Assembly (NCBI RefSeq): GCF_046506625.1
Contig: NZ_JBKFFP010000008.1
Span: 62,001-126,000 of the forward strand
Length of the DNA stretch: 64,000 nucleotides
Direction: 5' to 3'
From: Zhengella sedimenti
Lineage (GTDB): Bacteria > Pseudomonadota > Alphaproteobacteria > Rhizobiales > Rhizobiaceae
Shown here: piece after piece, positions 7,884 through 16,317 of the stretch
Layout: each line of letters opens with the position of its first letter
How positions within the stretch are numbered: the first letter of the stretch is position 1
Notes under the pieces: model-generated
Told to the model about the DNA's origin: nothing
Database searches by the model: none
What the model saw: only the letters and a program-made list of their open reading frames with translations
Program-made: the position numbers and the translations under genes

Positions 7884-9208
7884 ATGACACCGGAGGCGCG
7901 ACGCCCGGTCTGATCCTGCCGATCCGGCGCGCGGTCCTCACCCTGTTGCCGGCCCGAACCGCGCCCGTCCGGGTACGCCGTCGCGCCACCGCGACCCTCG
8001 CGCGCTTCCGCCTGTCCGCCGGCGGCGAAGTCCTGGGCCAGGGCCCGTTCCTGCCCCCCACCCTGAAGCGCGCCTGGCGCCGGCTGCGACTGGTGCGCGC
8101 CCGTCACGCGCAATTCGGCGACGGTGCAGCCCTGATGGCGAAGCCAGTCGGCAACGCCGTCAGCGTCCAGTTCGAGCAGACGCCGGCCTTCCTGCGTCTC
8201 GGCCCGGATCTCGACAACGAGGCCCTCGCTGCCCTGCCGCAGCGTCACGGCGACATGCCCCAGATGCTCCGGCTTGAGCTGGATCCGCATCGTCTTTTGG
8301 GACGCATGGGCCAGCACGCTTCCATCCGGCAGCCGGTCCTGCCCGGCGGCGTCCGGCCGGCCGAGGGAGGATGCCAGATCACCGATCGAGGTGGCCAGCG
8401 ATCGCGTGTCGACGGCCGGCATCGAGGACGTCATCAAGCCGGCAGGGGAAACCTGCGCGGCCGGCGCGGGTGCCTGTTTCGCATTTCCAGGCACGGGCTC
8501 GTCGACGCGCGAAGCCGCGCCGTCCCGCGACGCCGCCCTTTGAGCCGGTTCCTGCATTGGCGCCGGTGAGGGACGGTCCGGCACCGGGGCAAGCAAAACC
8601 TGCCTGCCTCCGGCGTCCGGACCCGGCATGGCCGTTGTAGCCGCCCGCAAGAGCCCATTGCTGCCCTCGCCCGGTTTCGATGCCGGCGGCAAGACCGGTT
8701 CCGTCGCCGCTCGCGCCGCCGCTCCGGCCATGATTTCGGATGCGGCAGGCGTTGTGAACGCTGCGCCCGCAAACGCGGCCGGTTCGCGCCCCTGGCGTGA
8801 CGTTCCGGTCGAAGCGGGGGGCCCTGCCGTCACGGCAGCTGTCATGACCGCGAACGCCGGCAGCACGGGCAGGTCAGGCATGGCGCCTTGCATCCCGGCG
8901 GCATCGCCGTCCGGGTTTCCTTCTTCGCGGGAGACGCCGCCATCCTCCGCCTCCGGCGCATCCGCGACAGGTCCGGCTCCGGCGCGCAGGACGGGCGTGA
9001 AATACCCGGCAACGGCGGGTTTTCCCGGCGGCATCGACTTGCGCTCGCCGTCTCCGCTGGCCAACAGCGCGGAAAAGGCCTGGCCTTGCGCACCCTTCCC
9101 GGGCGGCGCCTCACGCGTCTGCTGCGCGGAAGCGCTTTCCCTGTTGCCCGCGGCGGCGGCGGGATGCGCGCCCAGGGCAAAGGGGGGCGGCTTCAGCAAA
9201 GACATCAT
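7874..9208 (-). CDS. fliK: Flagellar hook-length control protein FliK
   Basis: A 444-residue protein with the FliK layout. The first three quarters are Ala/Pro/Gly-rich low complexity. A folded C-terminal domain follows around residues 320-390, with MRIQLKPEHLGHVAVTLRQG and LRHQGCTVAELRV (the Flg_hook domain that contacts FlhB). It is secreted and measures the hook before substrate switching. It is the last gene of the leftward fliF-motB-motC-fliK unit and overlaps the motC stop by four bases. Starts at 9208 and 9205 (both ATG) are possible. Confidence 0.85.
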   Translation of the reverse strand: MMSLLKPPPFALGAHPAAAAGNRESASAQQTREAPPGKGAQGQAFSALLASGDGERKSMPPGKPAVAGYFTPVLRAGAGPVADAPEAEDGGVSREEGNPDGDAAGMQGAMPDLPVLPAFAVMTAAVTAGPPASTGTSRQGREPAAFAGAAFTTPAASEIMAGAAARAATEPVLPPASKPGEGSNGLLRAATTAMPGPDAGGRQVLLAPVPDRPSPAPMQEPAQRAASRDGAASRVDEPVPGNAKQAPAPAAQVSPAGLMTSSMPAVDTRSLATSIGDLASSLGRPDAAGQDRLPDGSVLAHASQKTMRIQLKPEHLGHVAVTLRQGSEGLVVEIRAETQEGRRLLELDADGVADWLRHQGCTVAELRVTGAHQSQPAPGALQGGGQERALAQDFAAGGQAEAREGRGGATAYPDGRGSGRQQGEDRAPDRQDQTGRRASGVIYV

Positions 9209-10614
9209 TTCGGCAAGTTCCTCAAGAGTTCGTCCACGGCTTTCATCTGCTCGCTCGCCTTGTCGAACAGCGGTTTCAGATCGGCGATCGCCCCGGCTTC
9301 CACGCCCTCGCGGGTTTCCATGCCGGTTTCTCCGGCCGACAGCGGCGGCGCTTGTCCGGCACCCGCGCCAGGCAGCGGACTTTCCACCCTTCCCCCCGCG
9401 GCCGGCGACCGGGCGTCCGGTGCCAGGGATACGCCTTCGCCGGGCTTGCCGTCGGCCGGGTCATCCCCGAGCGCCGACGTGATCATTGCTGCGGACTCCG
9501 GATCGCCATCGGTCGCCTCGCGCACTGCATGGAGCGCGGCATCGAGCAATTCCCGGTCCGCCGGCGGCACGCTGTCCCGGTCCACATGCCTGAGCATGCC
9601 CCAGGCCTTGACCAGCCGGCCCTTGGCCACCTGCGACATGCCGGCATAGAGATGCGCGCGCTGGACCCGCTCGTCGGCACTGTCGGCCAGATCGGAGAGC
9701 AGGCTCGCCGACACGATGTCGGCGATTTCGTCGCGACCGGCGATCAGGGCGTCCCGCGAAAGGCGCATCTTGACCGTGACGCGCGCATCCTCCGGCAGAA
9801 GATCGAGCACCACGCGGATGCCGTCATCGGTCGGCAACCGGATGACGCCTTGCATGAAGAATTTCAGGAACTGCCCGAAATAGGGCGAGGTGGCGAAGCG
9901 GTTGGCATAGGAGGCCGCTGCCCGGTGGAACGCCGGCGCATCGCCGGAACCGGCATGCAGCCATACGAGGCGGCGCAGCGCCACTTCCTCCAGCAATGTT
10001 CCGGGCGCCAGAAGCCGGACGAGATCGAAGTTGCGGACCGCTACCTCCCGATTCTCGGCCATGGCCGCATTGCCCTTCGCCATGGCGACATAGGCGCCCA
10101 GGGGCAGTGGCAGGGCGAGCGGATCGATGGTTTCGAAGCGCGACAGCGCCGCGCGCGTCTCGCGGCGCAGATATGACACCACCGCCCGCGAAAGTTCCGC
10201 GTCCGGATGGTCCCCGGGCACGAAGGAAAGCACCTGGACGGCGGCCACCGGATCACCCCCGGCCAGGCCGAACAGGAGGACGGGGCCGATGTCTGTTTCC
10301 GGCAGGATCGGCTTGCCGCGCATGGCAAGCAGCTGCTCACGCATCATCCGCAGGATATCGGACTGAAGCTTGAGGGCGCTGCGCTCACCCTTCACGATGC
10401 TGTCCTGAACCTGAAAAAGACCCGACAAGAGCGCGGCCGCGCCTGGCAGCACCGAGGCGCGGGGTTCGGGAAGGGGCGGCGGGGGCGGCGCGGCCTCTCC
10501 GCCGGTCCTGTCCCGCGCCTCATGGCCGGAAACCGGGCCGTTGTCCTCGGCGGCGGCGGAGACGGTCACGGCGAACGCCAGGAAAGCCGCAAGGCAGAGG
10601 CGGTGACCGATCAC
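9205..10614 (-). CDS. motC: Rhizobial periplasmic motility protein MotC
   Basis: A 469-residue exported protein. A signal peptide (MIGHRLCLAAFLAFAVTVSAAA) is followed by a proline-rich linker and a long helical-repeat region, with phrases such as LPLPLGAYVAMAKGNAAM and SPYFGQFLKFFMQGVIRLP. MotC is specific to rhizobia and relatives, where it acts in the periplasm and stabilises MotB. The gene is sandwiched between motB and fliK with four-base overlaps on both sides, as in Sinorhizobium. The last 100 residues are low complexity. Confidence 0.88.
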   Translation of the reverse strand: MIGHRLCLAAFLAFAVTVSAAAEDNGPVSGHEARDRTGGEAAPPPPPLPEPRASVLPGAAALLSGLFQVQDSIVKGERSALKLQSDILRMMREQLLAMRGKPILPETDIGPVLLFGLAGGDPVAAVQVLSFVPGDHPDAELSRAVVSYLRRETRAALSRFETIDPLALPLPLGAYVAMAKGNAAMAENREVAVRNFDLVRLLAPGTLLEEVALRRLVWLHAGSGDAPAFHRAAASYANRFATSPYFGQFLKFFMQGVIRLPTDDGIRVVLDLLPEDARVTVKMRLSRDALIAGRDEIADIVSASLLSDLADSADERVQRAHLYAGMSQVAKGRLVKAWGMLRHVDRDSVPPADRELLDAALHAVREATDGDPESAAMITSALGDDPADGKPGEGVSLAPDARSPAAGGRVESPLPGAGAGQAPPLSAGETGMETREGVEAGAIADLKPLFDKASEQMKAVDELLRNLPK

Positions 10615-11801
10615 TGTTCGATCTCCAGCAGCAATTCGATGCGGCGGTTGGAGTCGTCATAGGGATCTTCCGGCACACGCAGCTTGCGGTCCGCGAAACC
10701 GGTGATCTGCGAAATACGCGTCTCGGCGAAGCCCGCGCGCTTGAGCATGAAGAAGGCGGCGCGGGCGCGATCCATGGACAGGCGCCAGTTGTCGTCGTTT
10801 TCGGCGCGGATCGGCCGCCCGTCCGTATGGCCGAAGATACGAACCTTCCCCGGCTGCCCGGACAGCACCCGGGAGACCGCGTCCATTGCCCGGACAAGCG
10901 GTTCACGGGGGACAGCGGAACCGATCTCGAACATGGGGAAACCGAGCTGGTCGGTCAGCGAGATCATCACACCGCCATCCTGCGGCTGCACCTCCAGCCT
11001 GTAGAGCTGGCCCGAGGCAGGCCCGAGTGCCTTCTCCAGCGCTTCCCGGATCGTCTCGGAGACAGCCGCCACGGCATCCGCCATCTCTTCCTGCGGGGCT
11101 TTGCCGACGTCGGCGCCGGTCTCTCCCTCACGCCCGCTGTCCGCTTGCGGGGCAGGTCCGGCGGCCTTGTCCTTCCCGTCCGGGCTCGCGGACAATCCAG
11201 CCGCCTCCCCGCCTTCCTCCCGGTTGGCCCCCGTTTCCTGTCCGGAGGCACCCGCTTCACCGGATGCCCTGCTGCCATCCTGTTCCCAATTGCCCGACGG
11301 CGCCCAGTACTCGGCGGCAAGGGGATCGACGAAGCCGTCGGTCGGAGCGCCGCTGTCGCGCGAAAAGGGCTCCGGCACAGCGACGGCGGGAAAGTCGGTC
11401 ACGTCCGGCGGGCCGGCTATGACCTCCAGGCTCCTGACCGGATCGGCGAAGAACGCGTCCTCGCTCATGGTTTCCACCGGCGTATTGCCGGCCACGTGCG
11501 GCAAGTCGGCCTTGCCCTCCTGTCCGGTGTTGTCGCCGGTTGCCGGTCCGCCCTCGTTCTCCTGCAAGCCCTTCTCGCTGCGATTGCGCTCGACCAGCTT
11601 GATCGGGTTGAAATAGCTGGCCACCGACCGCTTTGTCTCCTCATTGGCGGCATTGATGAGCCAGAGCACGAGGAAGAGCGCCATCATGGCGGTCATGAAA
11701 TCAGCGAAGGCGATCTTCCAGGCTCCGCCGTGATGACCGTCCTCGCCCTCGCCGCTACGCTTGACGATGATGATTTCCTGAGCGTTGGCCCCGTCATTCA
11801 T
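10611..11801 (-). CDS. motB: Flagellar motor stator protein MotB
   Basis: A 396-residue protein with one N-terminal membrane segment. The segment carries the proton-binding aspartate at residue 34 (AFADFMTAMMALFLVLWL). A long acidic periplasmic linker (about residues 70-260) and an OmpA/MotB peptidoglycan-binding domain follow, with the motif VRIFGHTDGRPI and later NRRIELLLEI. The linker is longer than in enteric MotB, as in other rhizobia, where MotC binds it. I use the ATG at 11801, preceded by GGAG; a frame extension to 11837 overlaps the upstream gene and adds nothing conserved. Confidence 0.92.
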   Translation of the reverse strand: MNDGANAQEIIIVKRSGEGEDGHHGGAWKIAFADFMTAMMALFLVLWLINAANEETKRSVASYFNPIKLVERNRSEKGLQENEGGPATGDNTGQEGKADLPHVAGNTPVETMSEDAFFADPVRSLEVIAGPPDVTDFPAVAVPEPFSRDSGAPTDGFVDPLAAEYWAPSGNWEQDGSRASGEAGASGQETGANREEGGEAAGLSASPDGKDKAAGPAPQADSGREGETGADVGKAPQEEMADAVAAVSETIREALEKALGPASGQLYRLEVQPQDGGVMISLTDQLGFPMFEIGSAVPREPLVRAMDAVSRVLSGQPGKVRIFGHTDGRPIRAENDDNWRLSMDRARAAFFMLKRAGFAETRISQITGFADRKLRVPEDPYDDSNRRIELLLEIEQ

Positions 11802-12729
11802 TATCGAGGTCTCCGGCCAGTCCAGCCAGTCCGGCAAAGCGCGCCGCCAGCACTTCCGTGTCGAGGCGCAGCGTCAGTCCATCCTCCGGGCCTTCGGCAA
11901 CAGTGACGGCATAGCCCTTGCGCTCCAGTTCATCGCGCAGGAAGGGAACCAGGTCGCGGGGTGCTTCCAGCCTGCATGGCGTCTCGGGACGCATGGCAAG
12001 CGCCTCTGACGCGGCCTTGAGAAAGCGGTCCGTCATCCGCTCGCGGACCGTGCGCGAGACGACCGGCTCGAGGATGCGCCCGACGGTCACCGACAATTGC
12101 TCCGCCAGTTCCACCGAGATGCGCTCAAGGCCCGCGGCCAGCTGCCCGGAAAGCTGGCGCGCCTCTGCCATCCGCCCGGCTTCGCGCTCGCCCGCTCCCG
12201 CCGCGGCACTCACGAAACCGTAGTCCTCGCTTTCACTGCCAGCGCCTTCGCCATTGCCGTCGGACGGGACATCCGCGCCGTCCGGTCCGAAAGCGGGTCC
12301 GGGTGCCTCGGCGCCATCGCCGGAAGAAGCCACTTCCCCGGATTGAACCGGCGCATCGGAAACCGGCACCGGCCCGCCGGGGTCCGCGGGCAAGCCGTCC
12401 ACGAAGCCTGTGTCCGGCTCCGCGCCCGACTGCATGACGGGCGCTGGCGCAATCTGCTCCGTCCCCGGATGCGCAGACTCAAGGCCGGGCAGATCCGCGG
12501 TCGAGGCGACGTCCGGAAATCCTCCGGGTGCCGGTGCGGGACTTTCATCGCGGCGGGATTGCGCAACAGGCGGAACGGCGGGCTCTTCCTCCGCGGCGCC
12601 CGGCAGCGGCTCCCAGGCCTGCTGCGGCTGTTCGTCCGACAACGGCACGAAGGGCGCGGGGCGGGTCTCGTCAAGGTCAAAGGCGACGAAGCCGTCGTCC
12701 GGAAGAGAGTGCGCGGGCCGGCCCATCAT
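11794..12729 (-). CDS. Probable FliH-like flagellar assembly protein
   Basis: A 311-residue protein. The first 180 residues are acidic, Pro/Gly-rich and probably disordered. From about 185 to the end it is helical and then alpha/beta: ERISVELAEQLSVTVGRILEPVV, then RLEAPRDLVPFLRDELERKGYAV. That order and the final beta strands resemble the stalk and C-domain of FliH, the regulator of FliI. Position also fits, since fliH normally follows fliF. Sequence similarity to textbook FliH is weak, so this is an inference. It overlaps the fliF stop by four bases and motB by eight. Confidence 0.55.
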   Translation of the reverse strand: MMGRPAHSLPDDGFVAFDLDETRPAPFVPLSDEQPQQAWEPLPGAAEEEPAVPPVAQSRRDESPAPAPGGFPDVASTADLPGLESAHPGTEQIAPAPVMQSGAEPDTGFVDGLPADPGGPVPVSDAPVQSGEVASSGDGAEAPGPAFGPDGADVPSDGNGEGAGSESEDYGFVSAAAGAGEREAGRMAEARQLSGQLAAGLERISVELAEQLSVTVGRILEPVVSRTVRERMTDRFLKAASEALAMRPETPCRLEAPRDLVPFLRDELERKGYAVTVAEGPEDGLTLRLDTEVLAARFAGLAGLAGDLDNE

Positions 12730-14408
12730 GCCGCCTCATTGAGCCAGCGCCGCAGCACCTGCACCGCGCGCTCCTCGTCGTAGTCGATCATGACTTCGAG
12801 GCGCTCCTTGGCGGACATGCCCTGGTTGCGCAGGACCTGAAGATAATCGCCGCTATCGGCGGCACCCGGACCGGACAGGGCGGACTGCAGGCCGCCGGGC
12901 GCCGCGCGGCCCTGATCGGGCAGTCCAACGCCCAGTTCGGCCGCGAAATCGGCTTCCGTCGCACCCGGCACTGCCGCTTCCGGTTCCGGTCCGGCAATCG
13001 CGGCCCTTGCAAGAGGACGCAGGCCCAGGAAGATGACGAGCAGGGCCACGCCGACGAAGGCAGCCGCCTTGATGGCGGTGTTGATGTAGCTCTGCATCTC
13101 GCCGCCCATGCCGGCCTCGACCGGCGCCATTTCCAGGTCTTCCGGCAGGAATTCGATGGCCGTTACGTTGATGCTGTCGCCGCGTTCCTCCTGAAGGCCC
13201 GCGGCGACGAAGACCATGTCGCGGATCTTCTGGATGCGCTCGTCAAGGTCCGTCACACCTTCCGGCAGCGTCTTTGCCAGCATCTCCCGGTTGACCACGA
13301 CGGCGACAGAGAGGCGCTTGATGGAAAAGCCGTTGCTGACGACCGCAACACGCTTGGTGTTGATCTCGTAATTCGTCGTCTCCTCGCGCCTTTCGCTGTT
13401 TTCCTGGGTCTTCTGGGACGAATTGCTGTCCGTCCCTCCCTCATCGGTCGGTATGTTCTGTTCGACGGTGGTGTTCTGCATCGCCTCGGCCTGCGACGAG
13501 CTGTCCTGCGTGCGCACGACCTGGACCGAACGCTCGACGCGCGAATCGGGATCGTAGATGGTTTCCTCGATCTGCCGGCGATCGGTATCGAGATCCGCAT
13601 TGACCGAGACGCGGAAGTTCTGGTTTCCGATATGCGGCCGGAGGGCATCGGAGATCTTCTGCGCCAGTTCGTTCTCGACGTTCTTTTCCAGGTCGAGCGA
13701 CACGCTGATGGCGTCGCCGAACGTATCCTCGCCGGCGGCCAGCAGCTTTCCGGACGCGTCCAGGACGGTGACGTCGGTGCGTGACAGGCCGGGAACCGCG
13801 GCGGCAACGAGATGACGGATGCCCATCGCCTTGGAGCTGATATCGGAGCCGTTCGTGCGGATCAGCACGGATGCGGTCGGCCGGCGGTCACGGTCGCGAA
13901 AGCCCGCCTCGTCCGGAATGACAATATGGACGCGCGCCGCCTTGATGCCGGAAACGGACTGGATCGTCCGCGCGATCTCGCCCTCGAGCGCCCGCACGCG
14001 CGTGACTTCCTGCATGAAGGATGTCAGGCCGAGCGTGCCGAGATTGTCGAACAGTTCATAGCCTGCGCCCGCGCTGCCGGGGAGCCCCTTCTCGGCCAGG
14101 ATCATGCGCGCGCGGCTGGTCTGGCCCGCCTCGACGAGAAAGGTCCCGCCCTTGGTATCGATGTCATAGGCGATGCCGGCTTCGGAGAGGACGATGCCCA
14201 TGCGGTTCACGTCGTCGCGGTCAAGGCCGATATAGAGCGTCTCGTAGGTGGGACGGCTCATGAACCAGGACCCGCCGGCGACGAGCACCACGACGGCAAC
14301 CATGGCCGCAGCAAGGGCCATCAGCCTTGCCGTGCCCAAGCCCTTCAAATTGCCGATCAATGTCTGGAGTTGATCTGCCACATGCTGCTCCGCCTGATTG
14401 GCAGACAA
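12726..14408 (-). CDS. fliF: Flagellar MS-ring protein FliF
   Basis: A 560-residue inner-membrane ring protein. It has an N-terminal membrane segment (about residues 28-50), the YscJ/FliF ring-building domain (PTYETLYIGLDRDDVNRMGIVL onward, with VHIVIPDEAGF), a second ring domain interrupted by a charged insertion (about 290-350), a C-terminal membrane segment near 435-455 (AAAFVGVALLVIFLGLRPL), and a FliG-binding tail. It is the platform on which the motor assembles. The frame opens at TTG 14408; GTG at 14381 is the only nearby alternative and neither has a good ribosome site. It heads the leftward operon to fliK. Confidence 0.93.
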   Translation of the reverse strand: MSANQAEQHVADQLQTLIGNLKGLGTARLMALAAAMVAVVVLVAGGSWFMSRPTYETLYIGLDRDDVNRMGIVLSEAGIAYDIDTKGGTFLVEAGQTSRARMILAEKGLPGSAGAGYELFDNLGTLGLTSFMQEVTRVRALEGEIARTIQSVSGIKAARVHIVIPDEAGFRDRDRRPTASVLIRTNGSDISSKAMGIRHLVAAAVPGLSRTDVTVLDASGKLLAAGEDTFGDAISVSLDLEKNVENELAQKISDALRPHIGNQNFRVSVNADLDTDRRQIEETIYDPDSRVERSVQVVRTQDSSSQAEAMQNTTVEQNIPTDEGGTDSNSSQKTQENSERREETTNYEINTKRVAVVSNGFSIKRLSVAVVVNREMLAKTLPEGVTDLDERIQKIRDMVFVAAGLQEERGDSINVTAIEFLPEDLEMAPVEAGMGGEMQSYINTAIKAAAFVGVALLVIFLGLRPLARAAIAGPEPEAAVPGATEADFAAELGVGLPDQGRAAPGGLQSALSGPGAADSGDYLQVLRNQGMSAKERLEVMIDYDEERAVQVLRRWLNEAA

Positions 14409-14460
14409 GCTAACTGGCGAAACTTGCGCGGAATTGGAGCGGCGGTTCCAGCCGGGCCGC

Positions 14461-14492
14461 GGAAAGGAAAAAGGCCGCCCGGAGGCGGCCTT
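14461..14492 (-). terminator. Rho-independent terminator of the leftward flagellin gene
   Basis: A perfect nine-base-pair stem (AAGGCCGCC / GGCGGCCTT, 14471-14492, four-base loop) lies 26 bases past the flagellin stop. Read on the minus strand it is followed by TTTTCCTTTCC. This isolates the flagellin message from fliF. Confidence 0.8.
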
Positions 14493-14518
14493 CCAATGGT
14501 GTCAGTCCGTCAATCCGA

Positions 14519-15439
14519 TCAGCGGAACAGCGACAGGATCGAGGAGGAGGAAGCGTTGGCCATCGACAGGGCCTGGATGCCCAGCTGCTGCTGGGTCTGA
14601 AGGGCCTGAAGGCGGGTCGATTCCTCGGTCATGTCGGCATCGACAAGCTGGCCGACGCCGCGGTCGATGGAGTCCATCAGGTTCGAGACGAAGTTCGTCT
14701 GGATGTTGATGCGGCTCTTGGCGGCGCCGAGATTGGCCGCCGCGGTCGTCATCGAGGACAGGGCGGAATCGACGTTGGAGATCATGTCGTCGATGTCGGT
14801 GTCGTCAATGCCGGCAGCGGTGATGTCCAGATCGGACACCGAAACCGTCACGGCGCCAGCGCCGGTCGTGGTGAAGGTGGAGTCGAGAATGCCGGACTGG
14901 TCATTGGCGTCGAACAGTTCGGTCGTCGTGGTGTCGACATTGATGAGACCGACAGAAACGGAGCCGTCAGAGGCACGGGTGAAGGAACCGACGATTTCCT
15001 TCGTCGCCACGAAACCGGCTGCGCTGGAGTCGACCGACAGCCAGTTCTCGCCGGAGAACGAAGCGGATTCGGCAATGGAGACCAGCTGGTTCTGCAATTC
15101 GGTGATTTCGGACTGGATCTTGGACCGGTCGACGCCGGGTTCACGCGAGGCCACCAGCTTGGACTTGATTTCGTCGACCACGTCGATGGCAGAGTTCATG
15201 CCGGTATAGGCCGTATCGACCTTGGCGGAACCCAGGCCAAGGGCGTCCTGGACCGTCGACAGCGCCTTGTTGTCGGACCGCATCGTCGTGGCGATGGACC
15301 AGTAGGCGGCGTTGTCGGAAGCCTCGGCAACGCGGTAACCGGTCGAGATCCGGTTCTGGGTCGTTTCCATGGCCTGGTTGGTCATCTGCAATGACTTGAG
15401 TGCGGTCATAGCAGCAGAGTTGGTAATGATGCTGGACAT
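14519..15439 (-). CDS. Flagellin A-type filament protein
   Basis: A 306-residue flagellin. It has the conserved N-terminal helix (MSSIITNSAAMTALKSLQ, then RISTGYRVAEASDNAAYWSIATTMRSDNKAL) and C-terminal helix (STRLQALQTQQQLGIQALSMANASSSSILSLFR), with a short variable middle of about 100 residues. It lacks the large outer D2/D3 domains and is shorter than the roughly 390-residue rhizobial FlaA. The ATG at 15439 has a strong ribosome site (GGAGGGA), so five upstream in-frame codons are excluded. A terminator follows it, and the second flagellin at 16318 is its close paralogue. Confidence 0.95.
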   Translation of the reverse strand: MSSIITNSAAMTALKSLQMTNQAMETTQNRISTGYRVAEASDNAAYWSIATTMRSDNKALSTVQDALGLGSAKVDTAYTGMNSAIDVVDEIKSKLVASREPGVDRSKIQSEITELQNQLVSIAESASFSGENWLSVDSSAAGFVATKEIVGSFTRASDGSVSVGLINVDTTTTELFDANDQSGILDSTFTTTGAGAVTVSVSDLDITAAGIDDTDIDDMISNVDSALSSMTTAAANLGAAKSRINIQTNFVSNLMDSIDRGVGQLVDADMTEESTRLQALQTQQQLGIQALSMANASSSSILSLFR

Positions 15440-15472
15440 GAATTGTCCCTCCAAACTTCCAGAAAAGGGACA

Positions 15473-15509
15473 TACCGGGCCGTCCGGTACAGCAGTCTGG
15501 CATCATGCC
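15473..15509 (-). promoter_or_regulatory. Flagellin leader: shared GGCATGATGCC element and hairpin
   Basis: On the coding (minus) strand GGCATGATGCC occupies 15509-15499, 60 bases before the ATG, with GTGACG just upstream. A perfect six-base-pair hairpin (TACCGG-N5-CCGGTA, 15473-15489) lies between it and the ribosome site. The same 11-mer with GTGACG occurs 58 bases before the other flagellin (16250-16260). This could be promoter or 5' leader; FlbT, which acts on flagellin leaders in relatives, is encoded at 27505-27963. Confidence 0.45.
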
Positions 15510-15707
15510 ACGCGTCACGGAAATGACGCCTCTGCCGTTTCATGAGCCGGTATAGGGGGATTTCGTTTCCGATCCCTAAATGGGTTGCCTCAAAGGCCGT
15601 CTTCGGGGAAAGGCACTTCCCCCCAAGGTTACCAAAGCGTTGACACGCATCCCTCGCGCAAGCTTGGCAGGCTATCCAGAACGACCAAAGGAAGCAGGTG
15701 CTCATTC

Positions 15708-16139
15708 ATGATCAGACATGCGATCGTGGCAGTGTCCGGCATGGTTTCCGTCCTCGCCGCCGCATTCCTGATGACGCGGGCGCCGGAACCGGCGGAAAGA
15801 CCCGAACAGGCCGACCCCGCGCCGGCGGTGGCCAGGATGATGAACGAAACGGACCTGATCGCGCCCGTGTTCTCCGGCGGGTCCGTCAAAGGCTATATCG
15901 TGGCCAATGTCTCCGGCGCCCTGGCACCGGGCGTGGAGGACAATGTCGCCGTCTGGTATCTCAGCGACGCACTGCTGCAGCTGCTGCATGACACGCAGGA
16001 CTTTCCCGCCGGCGAGGACGAGGCTCCCGAATCAGGGTGGCTCCAGTCCCGGCTCGAGGCCGCCGCAAACAGCCGATACGCCGCGCCGCTGATCAGGGAC
16101 CTCGAGGTAACGCGCATCAAGTATCTGAAACGGATATGA
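15708..16139 (+). CDS. Small membrane-anchored protein of unknown function
   Basis: 143 residues: an N-terminal membrane segment or uncleaved signal (IRHAIVAVSGMVSVLAAAFLM), a Pro/Glu linker, then a small domain starting TDLIAPVFSGGSVKGYIVANVSG that should face the periplasm. The ATG at 15708 follows GGAAGCAGG. It resembles the protein at 20631-21167 in length, topology and the phrase I/V-APV...G-x-V...Y...V. The topology recalls FliL, but I do not see enough to call it that. It sits alone between two flagellin genes transcribed away from each other. Confidence 0.65.
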   Translation: MIRHAIVAVSGMVSVLAAAFLMTRAPEPAERPEQADPAPAVARMMNETDLIAPVFSGGSVKGYIVANVSGALAPGVEDNVAVWYLSDALLQLLHDTQDFPAGEDEAPESGWLQSRLEAAANSRYAAPLIRDLEVTRIKYLKRI

Positions 16140-16232
16140 TTTTTTTCGCCCGCAATGTCGTTGAACATTTGTTAACCATACTGAATAATCTGGTGATACG
16201 TTGTTAATTGCGTAGCGAGCGAAAGACGGTGG

Positions 16233-16260
16233 TGGATCGTGACGATCCAGGCATGATGCC
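16233..16260 (+). promoter_or_regulatory. Leader of the second flagellin: hairpin plus shared GGCATGATGCC element
   Basis: TGGATCG-TGA-CGATCCA (16233-16249) is a perfect seven-base-pair hairpin. It is followed directly by GGCATGATGCC (16250-16260), 58 bases before the GTG start. GTGACG is embedded in the hairpin. The other flagellin leader has the same 11-mer at the same distance. Confidence 0.45.
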
Positions 16261-16317
16261 GCATCACCGTGCCCTGGGCGCCAGGATGTTCCCCTTGTTC
16301 CCTACAGGATCGGGACC

